A DNA stretch of 64,000 nt, taken from NCBI GenBank assembly GCA_036381895.1, contig DASVBY010000078.1, forward strand, positions 25,867-89,866. Reading direction: 5' to 3'. This DNA is from JACQFZ01 sp036381895. GTDB taxonomy: Bacteria > Pseudomonadota > Gammaproteobacteria > Acidiferrobacterales > Sulfurifustaceae. The notes beneath the pieces were generated by a model that did not search any database, was not told the DNA's origin, and saw only the letters and a program-made list of their open reading frames with translations. Below are positions 51,868 to 61,896 of this stretch, in pieces. Made by a program: the position numbers and the translations under genes. The stretch's first letter is position 1, and every line of letters starts with the position of its first letter.

Positions 51868-51904
51868 GATTCGCCTCCGTCCTGCGCTCGTTGCGCGCTG
51901 CGCC

Positions 51905-52414
51905 TTAGACGACGCGGCTCGCCCGAAACAGCCCCGCCACGGTCTTGCCGTCGGCGATCTTCGCCTCCGCCGCGAGCCGCAGCGCTTCCTCGAGCGGCAG
52001 CCAGTGCACCTCGAGCAGCTCGTGCTCCTCGATAGCACTCGGCACCGCCGTGAGCTCGCGCGCGAGGTAGAGGTGAACGATCTCGCCGAAAACGCCGGGG
52101 GAGCTGTAGATGCCACCGAGATCGGTCCATTGCGCGGCCTGGATTCCGGCCTCTTCCATCAATTCGCGCTGCGCCGTCGCAAGCGGCGGCTCGCCGGGGT
52201 CGAGCTTCCCGGCCGGAAGCTCCCAGATCCAGTCGCGGAACACCGGACGGTACTGGCGCAGCAAACAGACGCGCCGCCCGGCATCGATCGCGACGGCGGC
52301 CGCGCCGCCCGGGTGGTGCACGACTTCGATCTCGGGCTGCTTGCCGTTCGGCATGGTCACGGTTTCCACCGTCACGGTGACGATGCGGCCCTTGTAAGCG
52401 ACGGTCTTGTCCAC
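51905..52414 (-). CDS. Nudix hydrolase, ADP-ribose pyrophosphatase type (169 aa)
   Basis: Hydrolyses ADP-ribose or similar sugar nucleotides. The Nudix box GKLDPGEPPLATAQRELMEE with AGIQ follows at residue ~73-96 (GxxxxxE...REUxEExGU). Flanking YRPVFRDWIWELPAGKLDPG is typical of NudF-type ADP-ribose pyrophosphatases. The GTG start at 52414 has CCGGAG upstream; the open frame before it runs through an interspersed repeat and is not coding. Next to mutM on the same strand, both in nucleotide/DNA sanitation. Confidence 0.9.
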   Translation of the reverse strand: MDKTVAYKGRIVTVTVETVTMPNGKQPEIEVVHHPGGAAAVAIDAGRRVCLLRQYRPVFRDWIWELPAGKLDPGEPPLATAQRELMEEAGIQAAQWTDLGGIYSSPGVFGEIVHLYLARELTAVPSAIEEHELLEVHWLPLEEALRLAAEAKIADGKTVAGLFRASRVV

Positions 52415-52453
52415 TGGAGTCTCCGGCGAAAACGGCCATTCTAATGGCTGGCC

Positions 52454-52534
52454 GTGATTCCCGCGTAAGCCGGAGTCCAGGACATAAGACTCCTCGAAAC
52501 ATGAGCTCTGAATACCGGCTTTCGCCGGCACGAC
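52454..52534. repeat. interspersed repeat family B, inverted pair
   Basis: GTGATTCCCGCGTAAGCCGG (52454-52473) and, inverted, ACCGGCTTTCGCCGGCACGA (52514-52533) flank about 40 bases between the Nudix gene and lhr. This is the 'PAKAGIQ' class of repeat (translated on the minus strand), distinct from family A. Confidence 0.8.
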
Positions 52535-52577
52535 CACCGAAACGAACGGCAAGAGGGGGCGTGATATCCTAGCCGCC

Positions 52578-55500
52578 ATGCCCGCGTTCCGCTTTCATCC
52601 CGCCGTCGCTGCCTGGTTCGAGCGCACCTACTCCGCCCCGACGCGGCCGCAGCAGGAAGCCTGGCCCGCAATCGCAGCCGGCCGCCACACGCTGATCGCC
52701 GCGCCCACGGGTTCCGGCAAGACGCTCGCGGCCTTTCTCGCGGCCATCGACGCGCTCGTGCGCGAAGGGCTCGAGCGCGGGCTCGCGGACGAAACTCACG
52801 TCGTCTACGTCTCGCCGCTCAAAGCGCTCTCGAACGACATCGAGCGCAACCTGCAGCAGCCGCTCGCCGGCATCCGCGAGGAGCTGGCGCGCCTGAAGCT
52901 TCCCGACGTCGACATTCGCGTGCAGGTGCGCACCGGCGACACGACGCCCGCCGATCGCGCGGCCATGCGCCGGCAGCCGCCGCACATCCTCGTCACGACG
53001 CCCGAATCGCTCTATCTCCTGCTCACGAGCGAATCGGGGCGCGAGATGCTCGCGACCACGCGCACCGTGATCGTCGACGAGATCCACGCCGTCGCCGGCA
53101 GCAAGCGCGGAGCGCATCTGGCGCTCTCGCTGGAGCGCCTGAACGCCCTCACGTCATCGCGGCCCGCCGCGGACGCGTCACCCGGCCGGACGCTGCCGCT
53201 CCCGCTGCACGAGACCGGCAACGCCGACCAGTCCGTTCGCCGCGGCATCACGCGCATCGGTCTTTCGGCGACGCAGAAGCCGATCGAGGACGTCGCGCGC
53301 TTCCTGGTCGGCGCCGACGTCGATGCCGGCGGCCGGCCCGACTGCGTCATCATCGACACCGGTCACGTGCGGCGCCGCGATCTCGCGATCGAGCTGCCCG
53401 GGTCGCCGCTCCAGGCGGTGATGCCGAACGAGGTCTGGGAGCAGATCTACGACCGGCTCGCGCAGCTCATCGAGGAGCACCGCACCACGCTCGTCTTCGT
53501 GAACACGCGCCGGCTGGCCGAGCGGGTGACGCGCCACCTGAGCGAGCGCCTCGGCAGGGAGCACGTCACCTCGCACCACGGGAGCCTCGCCAAGGAAAGC
53601 CGCTTCGACGCCGAACAGCGCCTGAAGCGCGGCGAGCTCAAAGCTCTCGTCGCCACCGCCTCGCTCGAGCTCGGCATCGACATCGGCGACGTCGATCTCG
53701 TGTGCCAGCTCGGCTCGCCGCGCTCGATCGCCGCCTTTCTGCAGCGCGTGGGACGCTCCGGGCACTCGGTCGGCGGCACACCGAAAGGCCGGCTGTTTCC
53801 GCTCACGCGCGACGAGCTGATCGAGTGCACCGCCCTCCTCCACGCCATCGCGCAGGGCGAGCTCGACCGTCTGCGCATCCCGCCGAAGCCGCTCGACGTG
53901 CTCGCGCAGCAGATCGTGGCCGAGGTCGCGGGCAGCGAATGGTCCGAGGAGGCGCTCTACCAGTGCTTCCGCCGCGCCTACCCGTATCGGGATCTGACGC
54001 GCGCGGAATACACCGACGTCGTGCGCATGCTCGCCGAGGGCTTCACCACGCGCCGGGGCAAACGCGGCGCGTATCTCCACCGCGATGCGGTCAACGGCCG
54101 GCTGCGCGCGCGCAAGGGCGCGCGCCTCACCGCGCTCACCTGCGGCGGCGCAATCCCGGATACCGCCGATTACAAGGTCGTGCTCGAGCCGACGGGGACG
54201 TTCGTCGGCACGGTCAACGAAGACTTCGCAGTCGAGAGCATGGCGGGCGACGTGTTCCAGCTCGGCAATCTCTCGTATCGCGTGCTCAAGATCGAGCCCG
54301 GCACCGTGCGCGTCGAGGACGCGAAGGGCGCGCCGCCCTCGATTCCGTTCTGGCTCGGCGAAGCGCCGTCCCGCACCGGCGAGCTCTCGGCCGCGGTCTC
54401 GCGGCTGCGGGCCGAGGTCGACGCCGAGCTCGGGGAGCACATCACGAGCGAGCGGCTCGCGCAGGCCCGCGCCTTCCTGATGGCGCGCTACGGCGCGAGC
54501 GCAGCGGCGGCCGAGCAGATCGTCGACTACCTCGCGGCCGCAAAAGGCGTGCTGCACGTCGTTCCGACGCAGCAGAACATCGTGTTCGAGCGCTTCTTCG
54601 ACGAGACAGGCGGCATGCAGCTCGTGATCCACGCGCCGTTCGGCAACCGCATCAACCGCGCCTGGGGGCTCGCGCTGCGCAAGCGCTTCTGCCGCAAGTT
54701 CAACTTCGAGCTGCAGGCGGCCGCGACCGAGGACGCGATCGTGCTCTCGCTCGGCGAGACCCACAGCTTCCCGCTCGGCGAGGTCGCGCGCTACCTGCAC
54801 AGCAGCTCGGTGCGCGACGTGCTGATCCAGGCGATGCTCGCCGCCCCGCTCTTCACCACGCGCTGGCGCTGGAGCGCCACCATCGCGCTCGCAGTCAAGC
54901 GCTTCCGCGTCGGCCGCAAGAATCCGCCGCCGCTCCAGCGCATGGACGCCGAGGACCTGATCGCCGTCGTCTTCCCCGATCAGCTCGCGTGCTTCGAGAA
55001 CCTTGCGGGCGACCGCGAAGTGCCCGATCATCCGCTCGTGCGCCAGACGGTCGACGACTGCCTGCACGAAGCGATGGACATCGACGGGCTCACGGCGCTG
55101 CTGCAGCGGCTCGAGCGCGGCGAGGTCAAGGTGATCGCGCGCGATCTGCCGCATCCCTCGCCGCTCGCGCAGGAGATTCTCAACGCCAGGCCCTACGCGT
55201 TCCTCGACGACGCGCCGCTCGAGGAGCGCCGCACACAGGCGGTCATGAGCCGCAGCTGGCTCGATCCCCTCGCCGCCGGCGAGCTCGGCCGGCTCGATCC
55301 GGAGGCGATCGTGCGCGTGCGCACGGAGGCGTGGCCGGAGCCCGCCGACGCCGACGAGCTGCACGATGCACTCATGCTGCTCGGGTATATCGAGGAACGG
55401 GAAGGAGAACGCTTCGGCTGGCGCGGGCTGCTGGACGAGCTGATCGGCGCGCGCCGCGCGACACGCGTGCACGTCGAGAGCAGCACCTATTGGGTCGCCG

Positions 55501-57077
55501 CCGAGCAGCTGCCGCTCTGGCGCGCAATTCATCCGGAGAGCCACCTGGAACCCACGATCGAGCCGCCGGCCGAGTTTGCCGCGCAGACCTGGACCGGCGA
55601 CGCTGCGCTCGTCGAGCTCGTGCGCGCGCGGCTGCAGGGTCTCGGGCCGGTGACGTGCGAGGCGCTCGCGCGCTCGCTCGGCGTCCCGGAGTCTTCGATG
55701 CAGGCGGCGCTGCTCGCGCTCGAGGCCGAAGGCTTCGTCCTGCGCGGGAATTTCTCGTCCGCGCCGCCCTCCGGCGATGAGCGCGCGGAGAGCACGACGG
55801 AATGGTGCGAGCGCCGCCTGCTCGCGCGCATCCACCGCTATACCGTCGAGCGCCTCCGCGCCGAGATCGAGCCGGTCACGGCGCAGGACTTCATGCGCTT
55901 CCTGTTCGAATGGCAGGGAGTCACGGTCGAGCCGCGCGCCGAAGGCCCGCAAGCGCTTGGCGCGCTCATCGAACAGCTCGAAGGCTTCGAAGCCGCGTGC
56001 CTCGCCTGGGAAGCCGACATCTTCCGGGTACGTATGGATGGCTACGATCCCGACTGGCTCGACAGTCTCTGCCGTGCCGGGCGCGTGGTCTGGACGCGGC
56101 TCACGCCGCCGAAGGCGAACGGGACGCGCGAACGTGCGGCGGGGCCGGTGCGCACGACCCCGATCGCGTTCTTCAACCGTCGTACTTTCCGCCACTGGCA
56201 GCTCGCCGCGGGCGGCGAACGCGAAGCGTCTCCGCTCAGTCACCGCGCGCAGGCGGTGGCCGACTACCTCGCGCAGTACGGCGCCTCGTTCTTCGAGGAG
56301 ATTGTGCACGCCACCGGCCTCCTCAAGAGCGAAGTCGAGGAAGCGCTCGGCGAGCTGGTCGCGCTCGGCCGCGTGCAATCGGACAGCTTCGCCGGCCTGC
56401 GCGCGCTCCTGATCCCCGCCGACAAGCGGCGGTCGTCCTACCGGCGCCGCCGCGCGCTCGCCGGCATCGAGGAAGCGGGACGATGGAGCCTGCTGCGCTC
56501 GCCGGCGCCTGCAACATCGGCGGCGGCCGAGCGGGCGGCTCCCTCCGCCACACTCGCCCGCGTGCGCGGAAAGGCTGCGCCGACACGCCGGCTCGACGAC
56601 GAGAGCCTCGAGCACATCGCGCGTACCCTGCTTCGCCGCTACGGGGTCGTGTTCCGCAAAGTCCTCACGCGCGAGGAGGACGACCTGCCTTCGTGGTTCG
56701 ACCTGCTGCGCGTCTACCGGCGGCTCGAGGCGCGCGGCGAGATCCGCGGCGGACGCTTCGTCGCGGGGTTCTCCGGCGAACAGTACGCGCTGCCCGAAGC
56801 CGTGCCGATGCTGCGCGCCGTGCGGCGCAAGCCGAAGACGGAGCAGCTCGTATCGATCAGCGCCGCAGATCCGCTCAACCTGGTCGGCATCGTGACGCCG
56901 GGCGCGCGCGTGCCGGCGCTCGCGGGCAACCGCGTGCTCTATCGCGACGGGATTCCGATCGCCGTGCAGATCGGCGGCAAGGCCGAGTTCCTGATCGAAG
57001 TGCCGGAGCAGGAGGCATGGAATGCGCGCAACGCCCTCATCCGCGGCGCGCCCGCCGCGAGCGTCGCGACGCATTGA
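52578..57077 (+). CDS. lhr: long Lhr-type DEAD/DEAH helicase (1,499 aa)
   Basis: Superfamily 2 ATP-dependent DNA translocase. APTGSGKTLAAFLAA (Walker A) near residue 40, VIVDEIHAVAGSKRG (Walker B, DEIH) near 164, GLSATQKPIE near 231, LVFVNTRRLAERV near 303 and QRVGRSGHSVGGTP near 386 are helicase motifs. A winged-helix/DEAD-H-associated region follows to ~860 (the Lhr core). The C-terminal ~630 residues match the size of the E. coli Lhr tail (1,538 aa), with winged-helix-like segments. ATG 52578 has no competing start. Role in DNA repair is by family. Confidence 0.93.
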   Translation: MPAFRFHPAVAAWFERTYSAPTRPQQEAWPAIAAGRHTLIAAPTGSGKTLAAFLAAIDALVREGLERGLADETHVVYVSPLKALSNDIERNLQQPLAGIREELARLKLPDVDIRVQVRTGDTTPADRAAMRRQPPHILVTTPESLYLLLTSESGREMLATTRTVIVDEIHAVAGSKRGAHLALSLERLNALTSSRPAADASPGRTLPLPLHETGNADQSVRRGITRIGLSATQKPIEDVARFLVGADVDAGGRPDCVIIDTGHVRRRDLAIELPGSPLQAVMPNEVWEQIYDRLAQLIEEHRTTLVFVNTRRLAERVTRHLSERLGREHVTSHHGSLAKESRFDAEQRLKRGELKALVATASLELGIDIGDVDLVCQLGSPRSIAAFLQRVGRSGHSVGGTPKGRLFPLTRDELIECTALLHAIAQGELDRLRIPPKPLDVLAQQIVAEVAGSEWSEEALYQCFRRAYPYRDLTRAEYTDVVRMLAEGFTTRRGKRGAYLHRDAVNGRLRARKGARLTALTCGGAIPDTADYKVVLEPTGTFVGTVNEDFAVESMAGDVFQLGNLSYRVLKIEPGTVRVEDAKGAPPSIPFWLGEAPSRTGELSAAVSRLRAEVDAELGEHITSERLAQARAFLMARYGASAAAAEQIVDYLAAAKGVLHVVPTQQNIVFERFFDETGGMQLVIHAPFGNRINRAWGLALRKRFCRKFNFELQAAATEDAIVLSLGETHSFPLGEVARYLHSSSVRDVLIQAMLAAPLFTTRWRWSATIALAVKRFRVGRKNPPPLQRMDAEDLIAVVFPDQLACFENLAGDREVPDHPLVRQTVDDCLHEAMDIDGLTALLQRLERGEVKVIARDLPHPSPLAQEILNARPYAFLDDAPLEERRTQAVMSRSWLDPLAAGELGRLDPEAIVRVRTEAWPEPADADELHDALMLLGYIEEREGERFGWRGLLDELIGARRATRVHVESSTYWVAAEQLPLWRAIHPESHLEPTIEPPAEFAAQTWTGDAALVELVRARLQGLGPVTCEALARSLGVPESSMQAALLALEAEGFVLRGNFSSAPPSGDERAESTTEWCERRLLARIHRYTVERLRAEIEPVTAQDFMRFLFEWQGVTVEPRAEGPQALGALIEQLEGFEAACLAWEADIFRVRMDGYDPDWLDSLCRAGRVVWTRLTPPKANGTRERAAGPVRTTPIAFFNRRTFRHWQLAAGGEREASPLSHRAQAVADYLAQYGASFFEEIVHATGLLKSEVEEALGELVALGRVQSDSFAGLRALLIPADKRRSSYRRRRALAGIEEAGRWSLLRSPAPATSAAAERAAPSATLARVRGKAAPTRRLDDESLEHIARTLLRRYGVVFRKVLTREEDDLPSWFDLLRVYRRLEARGEIRGGRFVAGFSGEQYALPEAVPMLRAVRRKPKTEQLVSISAADPLNLVGIVTPGARVPALAGNRVLYRDGIPIAVQIGGKAEFLIEVPEQEAWNARNALIRGAPAASVATH

Positions 57078-57113
57078 CGTCGACGAACTCGGATCGATCT
57101 CGACGAACCCAGG

Positions 57114-57239
57114 CTGTCATTGCGAGCGCAGCGAAGCAATCGGTAATGCTGGCCTGAGCGCCTACGAAAGACCGGAAGGCATCCCTTCCCCAGGTTCTCG
57201 AGATTGCTTCGTCGCGCTGCGCGCTCCTCGCAATGACAG
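57114..57239. repeat. interspersed repeat family A, inverted pair (copies 3-4)
   Basis: Copy 3 at 57114-57140 (CTGTCATTGCGAGCGC then AGCGAAGCAAT) and copy 4 at 57200-57239 (GAGATTGCTTCGTCGC then CTCGCAATGACAG) face each other, 59 bases apart, just after the lhr stop. Confidence 0.9.
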
Positions 57240-57345
57240 TCGGAGCTTCGCGTCTCTACTCTGCGCCCTGCTGGTACGGGATTTCGCCTTGCCTCCCGTT
57301 GCAAGGAGTCCGGCGTTTGAGTCCGCCGCAGCGCCCAAACCGAGG
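57240..57345. other. spacer between repeat pairs
   Basis: Part of a 411-base gap (57078-57488) between lhr and the DUF1207 gene. Apart from the four repeat copies I see no gene, promoter or RNA here. Confidence 0.6.
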
Positions 57346-57459
57346 CTGTCATTGCGACCGAAGCGAAGCAATCTCGTAGTGCTGGTCTGAGGGCGCCCGG
57401 AAGCTGCTCTCGAAGTCTACGAGATTGCTTCGTCGCGCAACGCGCTCTTCGCAATGACA
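57346..57459. repeat. interspersed repeat family A, inverted pair (copies 5-6)
   Basis: Copy 5 at 57346-57376 (CTGTCATTGCGACC then GAAGCAATCTC) and copy 6 at 57421-57459 (GAGATTGCTTCGTCGC then TTCGCAATGACA) are inverted, 44 bases apart. Downstream of the convergent DUF1207 gene stop. Confidence 0.9.
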
Positions 57460-57488
57460 TCCGCGGCGCCTGGACTGCGGCGAAGCGC

Positions 57489-58568
57489 TCAGAATCCGAA
57501 GTAGACGCCGGCGCCGATGTATTCGATGTCGGTATCGAAGAACTGCCCGAACGGCGACGGCCCGTTGTAGTACTCGGCCATCACGCGCACGCGCCGCCGT
57601 CCGGGATCGGCCTGCCCGAGCTCGATGCCGACTTTCGCGCTCACGGCCGCGTCCCAGTCGAGCTCCTCGCTGCTGCGCAGGTGGATGCCGCCGATCAGCC
57701 GGCCGAGATCCCAGCGAAAGCGCTGCCCGCGGTACTCGGCGCCGAGCTCGGCGTAGCCCGGCTCGAGCCCCTCCGGATCGCGGTGGAACATGTAGCCGAG
57801 GCCGCCGTACATGCGCCAGCGCTCCCATTCGTACGAGAGCGTCGCGTCCACGGCCTCGAAGCTCAGGTTGATGCGCTGAATGTTCGGCTGACCCAGCAGG
57901 AACTCGTCGCCCAAGTGCGAGCTCTGGTGGTACAGCCGGAAGCGCGCCGAGTAGGGACCGCGCCGGTGCGTGAGCCCGAAGCCGACGTTGTAGTCGGCGT
58001 TGATGAGATCGCTCGATGGCGCATCCAGATTGAACTGCGCGAAGAGACCGCCACTGAAGCTGAGCTGCCACCCGTCGCCGGGCCGGACGCCGGGCCAGCG
58101 CCACAGGCCGAAGTTCTCGCCGTAGCCGACCGAAGCTCCCGCGATGTGCCCGGTCGGTGTGTCCGCCTCGATGAAGCTGATGAAGAACTGCGGCTGCTTT
58201 GGATCGGCGACGAGCGGCCGGAACAGATCGCCGACGGGGAAGATGATCGGCACGTCGCCGCCGGGCTTGCCGCCGCCCGACACGATCACGCGCACCTGCT
58301 CGAGCGCCTCGATCGGCGCGAGCGCGCGCTCAGCCGCTTCCCGCCGGTCCGGATCGTCGACGTAGAGCACGATGGTCGCGATGCCCTGACGCACCTGGAC
58401 TTCATAGGTGCCGCGCGGCCAGCCGAGGTCGCGCTCGAGCACGGCGGCGATGTAGCCCTGCCAGTAGGCATCGTCCGGACCGCGATCGGCGCCTCGAGCG
58501 GCGGGCGCAGCCGCCAGCGACAGCACCATCAGGAACAGCGCCGCGCACCGGCGCCAGGAGACGAACAC
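57489..58568 (-). CDS. DUF1207 outer-membrane protein candidate with BON-like N-domain (359 aa)
   Basis: Signal peptide: from the GTG at 58568, FVSWRRCAALFLMVLSLAAAP...AARGA; an alternative GTG at 58589 adds 7 residues. Residues ~35-95 (GYIAAVLERDLGWPRGTYEV, IATIVLYVDDPDRREAAERA) resemble a BON domain. The rest is rich in alternating beta strands (DVPIIFPVGDLFRPLVADPK near 104, DNYNVGFGLTHRRGPYSARF-type strands, GYMFHRDPEGLEPGYAELGA) and ends in YFGF, an outer-membrane C-terminal aromatic. This fits a beta-barrel. The function is unknown. Confidence 0.82.
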   Translation of the reverse strand: MFVSWRRCAALFLMVLSLAAAPAARGADRGPDDAYWQGYIAAVLERDLGWPRGTYEVQVRQGIATIVLYVDDPDRREAAERALAPIEALEQVRVIVSGGGKPGGDVPIIFPVGDLFRPLVADPKQPQFFISFIEADTPTGHIAGASVGYGENFGLWRWPGVRPGDGWQLSFSGGLFAQFNLDAPSSDLINADYNVGFGLTHRRGPYSARFRLYHQSSHLGDEFLLGQPNIQRINLSFEAVDATLSYEWERWRMYGGLGYMFHRDPEGLEPGYAELGAEYRGQRFRWDLGRLIGGIHLRSSEELDWDAAVSAKVGIELGQADPGRRRVRVMAEYYNGPSPFGQFFDTDIEYIGAGVYFGF

Positions 58569-58631
58569 TTGAGAGCCGCAGCCTCGCACGGGGCCGGCAT
58601 TCTAGCGAAAGCCCGGCGCAGATGCGCGCCG

Positions 58632-61532
58632 CTAGTCGATCGTCGCTACCGAATGGCGCGAACCGTCGTCGTTCGGCGACAGCTCGGCAGGCATGCTGAT
58701 GACGCGCACGAACCGTTCGGGCGTCAGGTACTTGCGCAGCACCGCGAGCACGTCTTCGCGAGTGTAGCGGGCGATGTTCTCCGGATAGTCCATCACCCAG
58801 GCGAGGTCGCCGCCCATGTAGTCGAGATCCCCGAGCAGATCAAGCCAGAAGCCGGGCGCGCGCGCCGCGCCGCGGAAGTCGAGCGCCGCCTGCTCGCGCG
58901 CGATCGCGAGCTCTTGCTCCGTCGGCCCGGTGCGCACGAACTCCTCGGTCACGCGCTGCACGATGTCGGCGGCCGCTTCGGCCTGCTGCGGATCGACCAC
59001 GAAGGACACGCGGAACCGGCCGTTGCCGCGGTAGGCAGTGTTCGAGAACGAGTGCGCCCGGATCGAGTACACGAGGCCGCGGCGCGCACGCACCTCCTCG
59101 AGCAGCCGGCTCGTGAGCACGCGCCCCGCGAGGTCGAGCACCTGCCAGTCGCGCACGTCCTGCCAGTCCGGGCCGCGCCAGCCGAGGTACACCATCGCCT
59201 TCGGGGTCGCGGTATCGACTTTCACGAGCTCGACGTACGGTCCCGGCGCCACGCCGACCGCACGGATGTGCGCGTTCGCGCCCGCCGCTTCCGGGCGCGC
59301 GGGGAGCGACCCGAGGTACTTCGCCGCGAGCGCGAGCGCCTGCTCGTAGCCAATGTCGCCGACGATCGCGACCTCGACCGGCGCGTTCGCGAGCATGCCG
59401 TCGAGCCAGGCCTGGGCGTCGGCGAGCGTGATGCGCCGCACGTCCGCCGGCGACAGCGCGCGGAAGCGCGGGTCGTTGTTGGTGAGCAGCGCGTCGACGC
59501 GGCGGTTGAGGCGCGCGGATACGCTCCCTTCCGTGTTCACCTCGCGCGCCATGGCCTGGCGGCGCCAGCGCTCGAAGGCGGCGGGTTCGATGCGCGCGCG
59601 GGTGAGCAGCAGATGCGCGAGCCGGAAGCCGTCCTCGAGATCGCGCAGCCGTCCCTCGACGTTCAGCTCGAGCGCGCTCGGCGTGTCGCGCCCGGAGACG
59701 CGCACCTGCCTGGTCTTCATGATGCGGCGGATGTCGACCGACGACAGCCGGTCGGTCGCCGGCGTCTCGAACGGCAGCGCCGCCGCTTCGGTGATGCCGA
59801 CGTTCTGCGGCGTCTCGTTGATGCGGCCGCCCGCGAGCGTGATGCGCACGCTCACGTGCTCGTTCTTGTACTTCATCGGCCGCACGTGCAGGCGTACGCC
59901 GTTCGCGAACGACACGGAGAGCACGTCGAGCTCGCCGTTCAGCGTGTGTCCGACGGTCGAGCCGGGCTTGGGATCGACGGCGAGGAGCTGCCGCGGCCAC
60001 GCCCTCTCGGCGTGCCGCGCCACCGGCTGCGACTCGACCGCGCGCACGATCGCGAGCACCTCGGCCGGTGTCGGCGGCTCGATGTCGCCGCCGCGCGGCA
60101 GCGTGAGCGCGATGGTGCGCCGCGCCGGTGCGAAGCGCGCACGAAACGCCGCCTCGACCTCATCGCGCGTGATCGTCGCGAGCAGCCGCTCGCCGAGCGT
60201 ACGCGCCTGCGCGGCGCTGAACGGACGGCGGTTCTGATCGAGCGCCGCGTCCATGAGATCGAGCCAGTGCTCGGCGGTCGCGTCCGACTGCTCGAGCGCG
60301 TCGCGCTCGAGCCGCGCCAGGAGCACTTCCCGGGCGTACCGGAACTCGTCCTCGCTGAAGCCGTGCTCGCGCGCGCGCTTGAGCTCGGTCACGAGCTCGC
60401 GCAGCACCGGCTGCCACTGCCGCGGCCCGCCCTTGGCGCGCGCCTCGACCAGGGTCTTGCCGTACATGGTCTCGGCGTTGGTCCACGCGGTCGTGAACGG
60501 TGCATCGCCGCGCAGCACCCGGTCGTAGAGCCGCGCGTTCACGAGCGCGCCGGCGAGGCTCTGGACCAGCCACTGCCGGTAGCCGCGCACGGTCGCGAAA
60601 TCGCGCGGCGGCTCGAGGTAGGCGATGTTCACCTCCGCGGCGACGAGGCCCCACTCGGTGATGACCTCGGCGCGATCGGCGGCGTACGGCTGGATGCCGG
60701 GCGCGTGGCTCGCCGGCGCCGGGCCGGAGGCTTCCCAGTCGCCGAAGTGCTTGCGCACGAGCACGTCGAGCGCCGCCGGATCGACGTCGCCCGCGACGAG
60801 CAGCGTGGTGTTCTCCGGCCGGTACCATTTCTCGTAATAGGCGCGCAGCTGTTCGGGCGTCGCGTTCGCCACCACGCGCTCGTCGCCGATCGGCATGCGC
60901 TCGATGAAGCGCGAGCCGGGGGCGAGCGCCGCGAGCAGGCGGTTGAAGGCGCGCGTCGCTGCATTGTTGCGCGCGCGGCGCTCGGCCTGGACCACGGCGC
61001 GCTCGCGCACCACCTCGTCGGGCTCGAGCGTCAGCCGGTGCGCGACGTCGGCGAAATAGAGGAGGCTCAGATCGAGCAGCGCCGGGTCGTTCGGGATCGT
61101 GAGCTTGTAAACCGTGTCGAGGAAGCTCGTGGTCGCGTTCTGGTGCGCGCCGAACGTGAGGCCGGCCGCCTCGAAGCGCTTGATCAGCGTGCCGGGGGGA
61201 AAGTTGGCGCTGCCGTTGAACGCGAGATGCTCGAGCAGGTGCGCGAGCCCGCGCTGCTCCTCGGTCTCGTTGAGGGAGCCCGTGCCGACGCGCAGCCAGA
61301 GCGTGATCTTGCCCTCGGGCGGCACACCCGGCCGGACCCAGTAGCGCATGCCGTTCGGCAGGCTACGGTAGGCAATGCTTTCGTCGGTCGGCAGGAGCGC
61401 GTCGAGCGCGAGACCGTCCGCGGCGGAGGCGGCCTGAGGCCGGGTCTCGGCGATGGAATCCCCGGCCGCGGGCACCGCGAGCGGCACGGCCAGGGCGAAG
61501 CACAACAGCAGACGAATGCAGCGCAACAGCAA
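58632..61532 (-). CDS. M16 family zinc peptidase, exported (966 aa)
   Basis: Two-lobed M16 protease. AHLLEHLAFNGS near residue 97 carries the inverted zinc motif HxxEH (H98, E101, H102), with RERAVVQAE near 175 as the later Glu ligand. The second half repeats the fold without the zinc site. The signal peptide (LLRCIRLLLCFALAVPLAVPAAG) and cleavage after AAG place it in the periplasm. The TTG at 61532 was chosen for GAGGGAACCCG upstream; an earlier TTG at 61634 has none. Ends 42-63 bases from the DUF1207 gene. Confidence 0.9.
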   Translation of the reverse strand: MLLRCIRLLLCFALAVPLAVPAAGDSIAETRPQAASAADGLALDALLPTDESIAYRSLPNGMRYWVRPGVPPEGKITLWLRVGTGSLNETEEQRGLAHLLEHLAFNGSANFPPGTLIKRFEAAGLTFGAHQNATTSFLDTVYKLTIPNDPALLDLSLLYFADVAHRLTLEPDEVVRERAVVQAERRARNNAATRAFNRLLAALAPGSRFIERMPIGDERVVANATPEQLRAYYEKWYRPENTTLLVAGDVDPAALDVLVRKHFGDWEASGPAPASHAPGIQPYAADRAEVITEWGLVAAEVNIAYLEPPRDFATVRGYRQWLVQSLAGALVNARLYDRVLRGDAPFTTAWTNAETMYGKTLVEARAKGGPRQWQPVLRELVTELKRAREHGFSEDEFRYAREVLLARLERDALEQSDATAEHWLDLMDAALDQNRRPFSAAQARTLGERLLATITRDEVEAAFRARFAPARRTIALTLPRGGDIEPPTPAEVLAIVRAVESQPVARHAERAWPRQLLAVDPKPGSTVGHTLNGELDVLSVSFANGVRLHVRPMKYKNEHVSVRITLAGGRINETPQNVGITEAAALPFETPATDRLSSVDIRRIMKTRQVRVSGRDTPSALELNVEGRLRDLEDGFRLAHLLLTRARIEPAAFERWRRQAMAREVNTEGSVSARLNRRVDALLTNNDPRFRALSPADVRRITLADAQAWLDGMLANAPVEVAIVGDIGYEQALALAAKYLGSLPARPEAAGANAHIRAVGVAPGPYVELVKVDTATPKAMVYLGWRGPDWQDVRDWQVLDLAGRVLTSRLLEEVRARRGLVYSIRAHSFSNTAYRGNGRFRVSFVVDPQQAEAAADIVQRVTEEFVRTGPTEQELAIAREQAALDFRGAARAPGFWLDLLGDLDYMGGDLAWVMDYPENIARYTREDVLAVLRKYLTPERFVRVISMPAELSPNDDGSRHSVATID

Positions 61533-61896
61533 ACGGGTTCCCTCTGCGCTCGGGCGCGCGCGCCGACCAGCGCTCGACACGAGGCCGGTTTGAACGATGG
61601 CTGGAACGCCAATGCGCCGGCCCCCGGCCGGCAAACCCGTTTGCTGTTTTTAGTTCCCTGTGCGTACGGGAAAACCCTATACGCCCTTACAAATCTAGCG
61701 GCTAGGGAAAAGCGGGTCCAGCACCACAGCAGCGCGACCGACGGGGCGCGAACGTGATCCGATGAAGTGGGCGGGGCCAGGCGATGCACCGGCGGAGGCG
61801 CGATGCCGGGACGACCCGGGAGCGGCGCGGCCGCCAGCTTTCGGACGACTTAATAGAGGGTCGTGTGGGCCCGAGGCAGCGCTCGGCCAGCGTTGC
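61533..61896. other. intergenic region upstream of the M16 gene
   Basis: No gene recognised. About 364 bases before the first family A repeat copy. It must hold the M16 promoter (reading left) but no clear hexamers stand out. Confidence 0.5.

Noticed and set aside
53178..57074. 1,298-residue frame antisense to lhr
   Set aside because: Shadow of the Lhr gene; composition is Arg/Glu/Ala repeats typical of antisense GC frames.
57681..61757. 1,358-residue plus-strand frame across the DUF1207 and M16 genes
   Set aside because: Antisense to two well-supported genes; no motifs.
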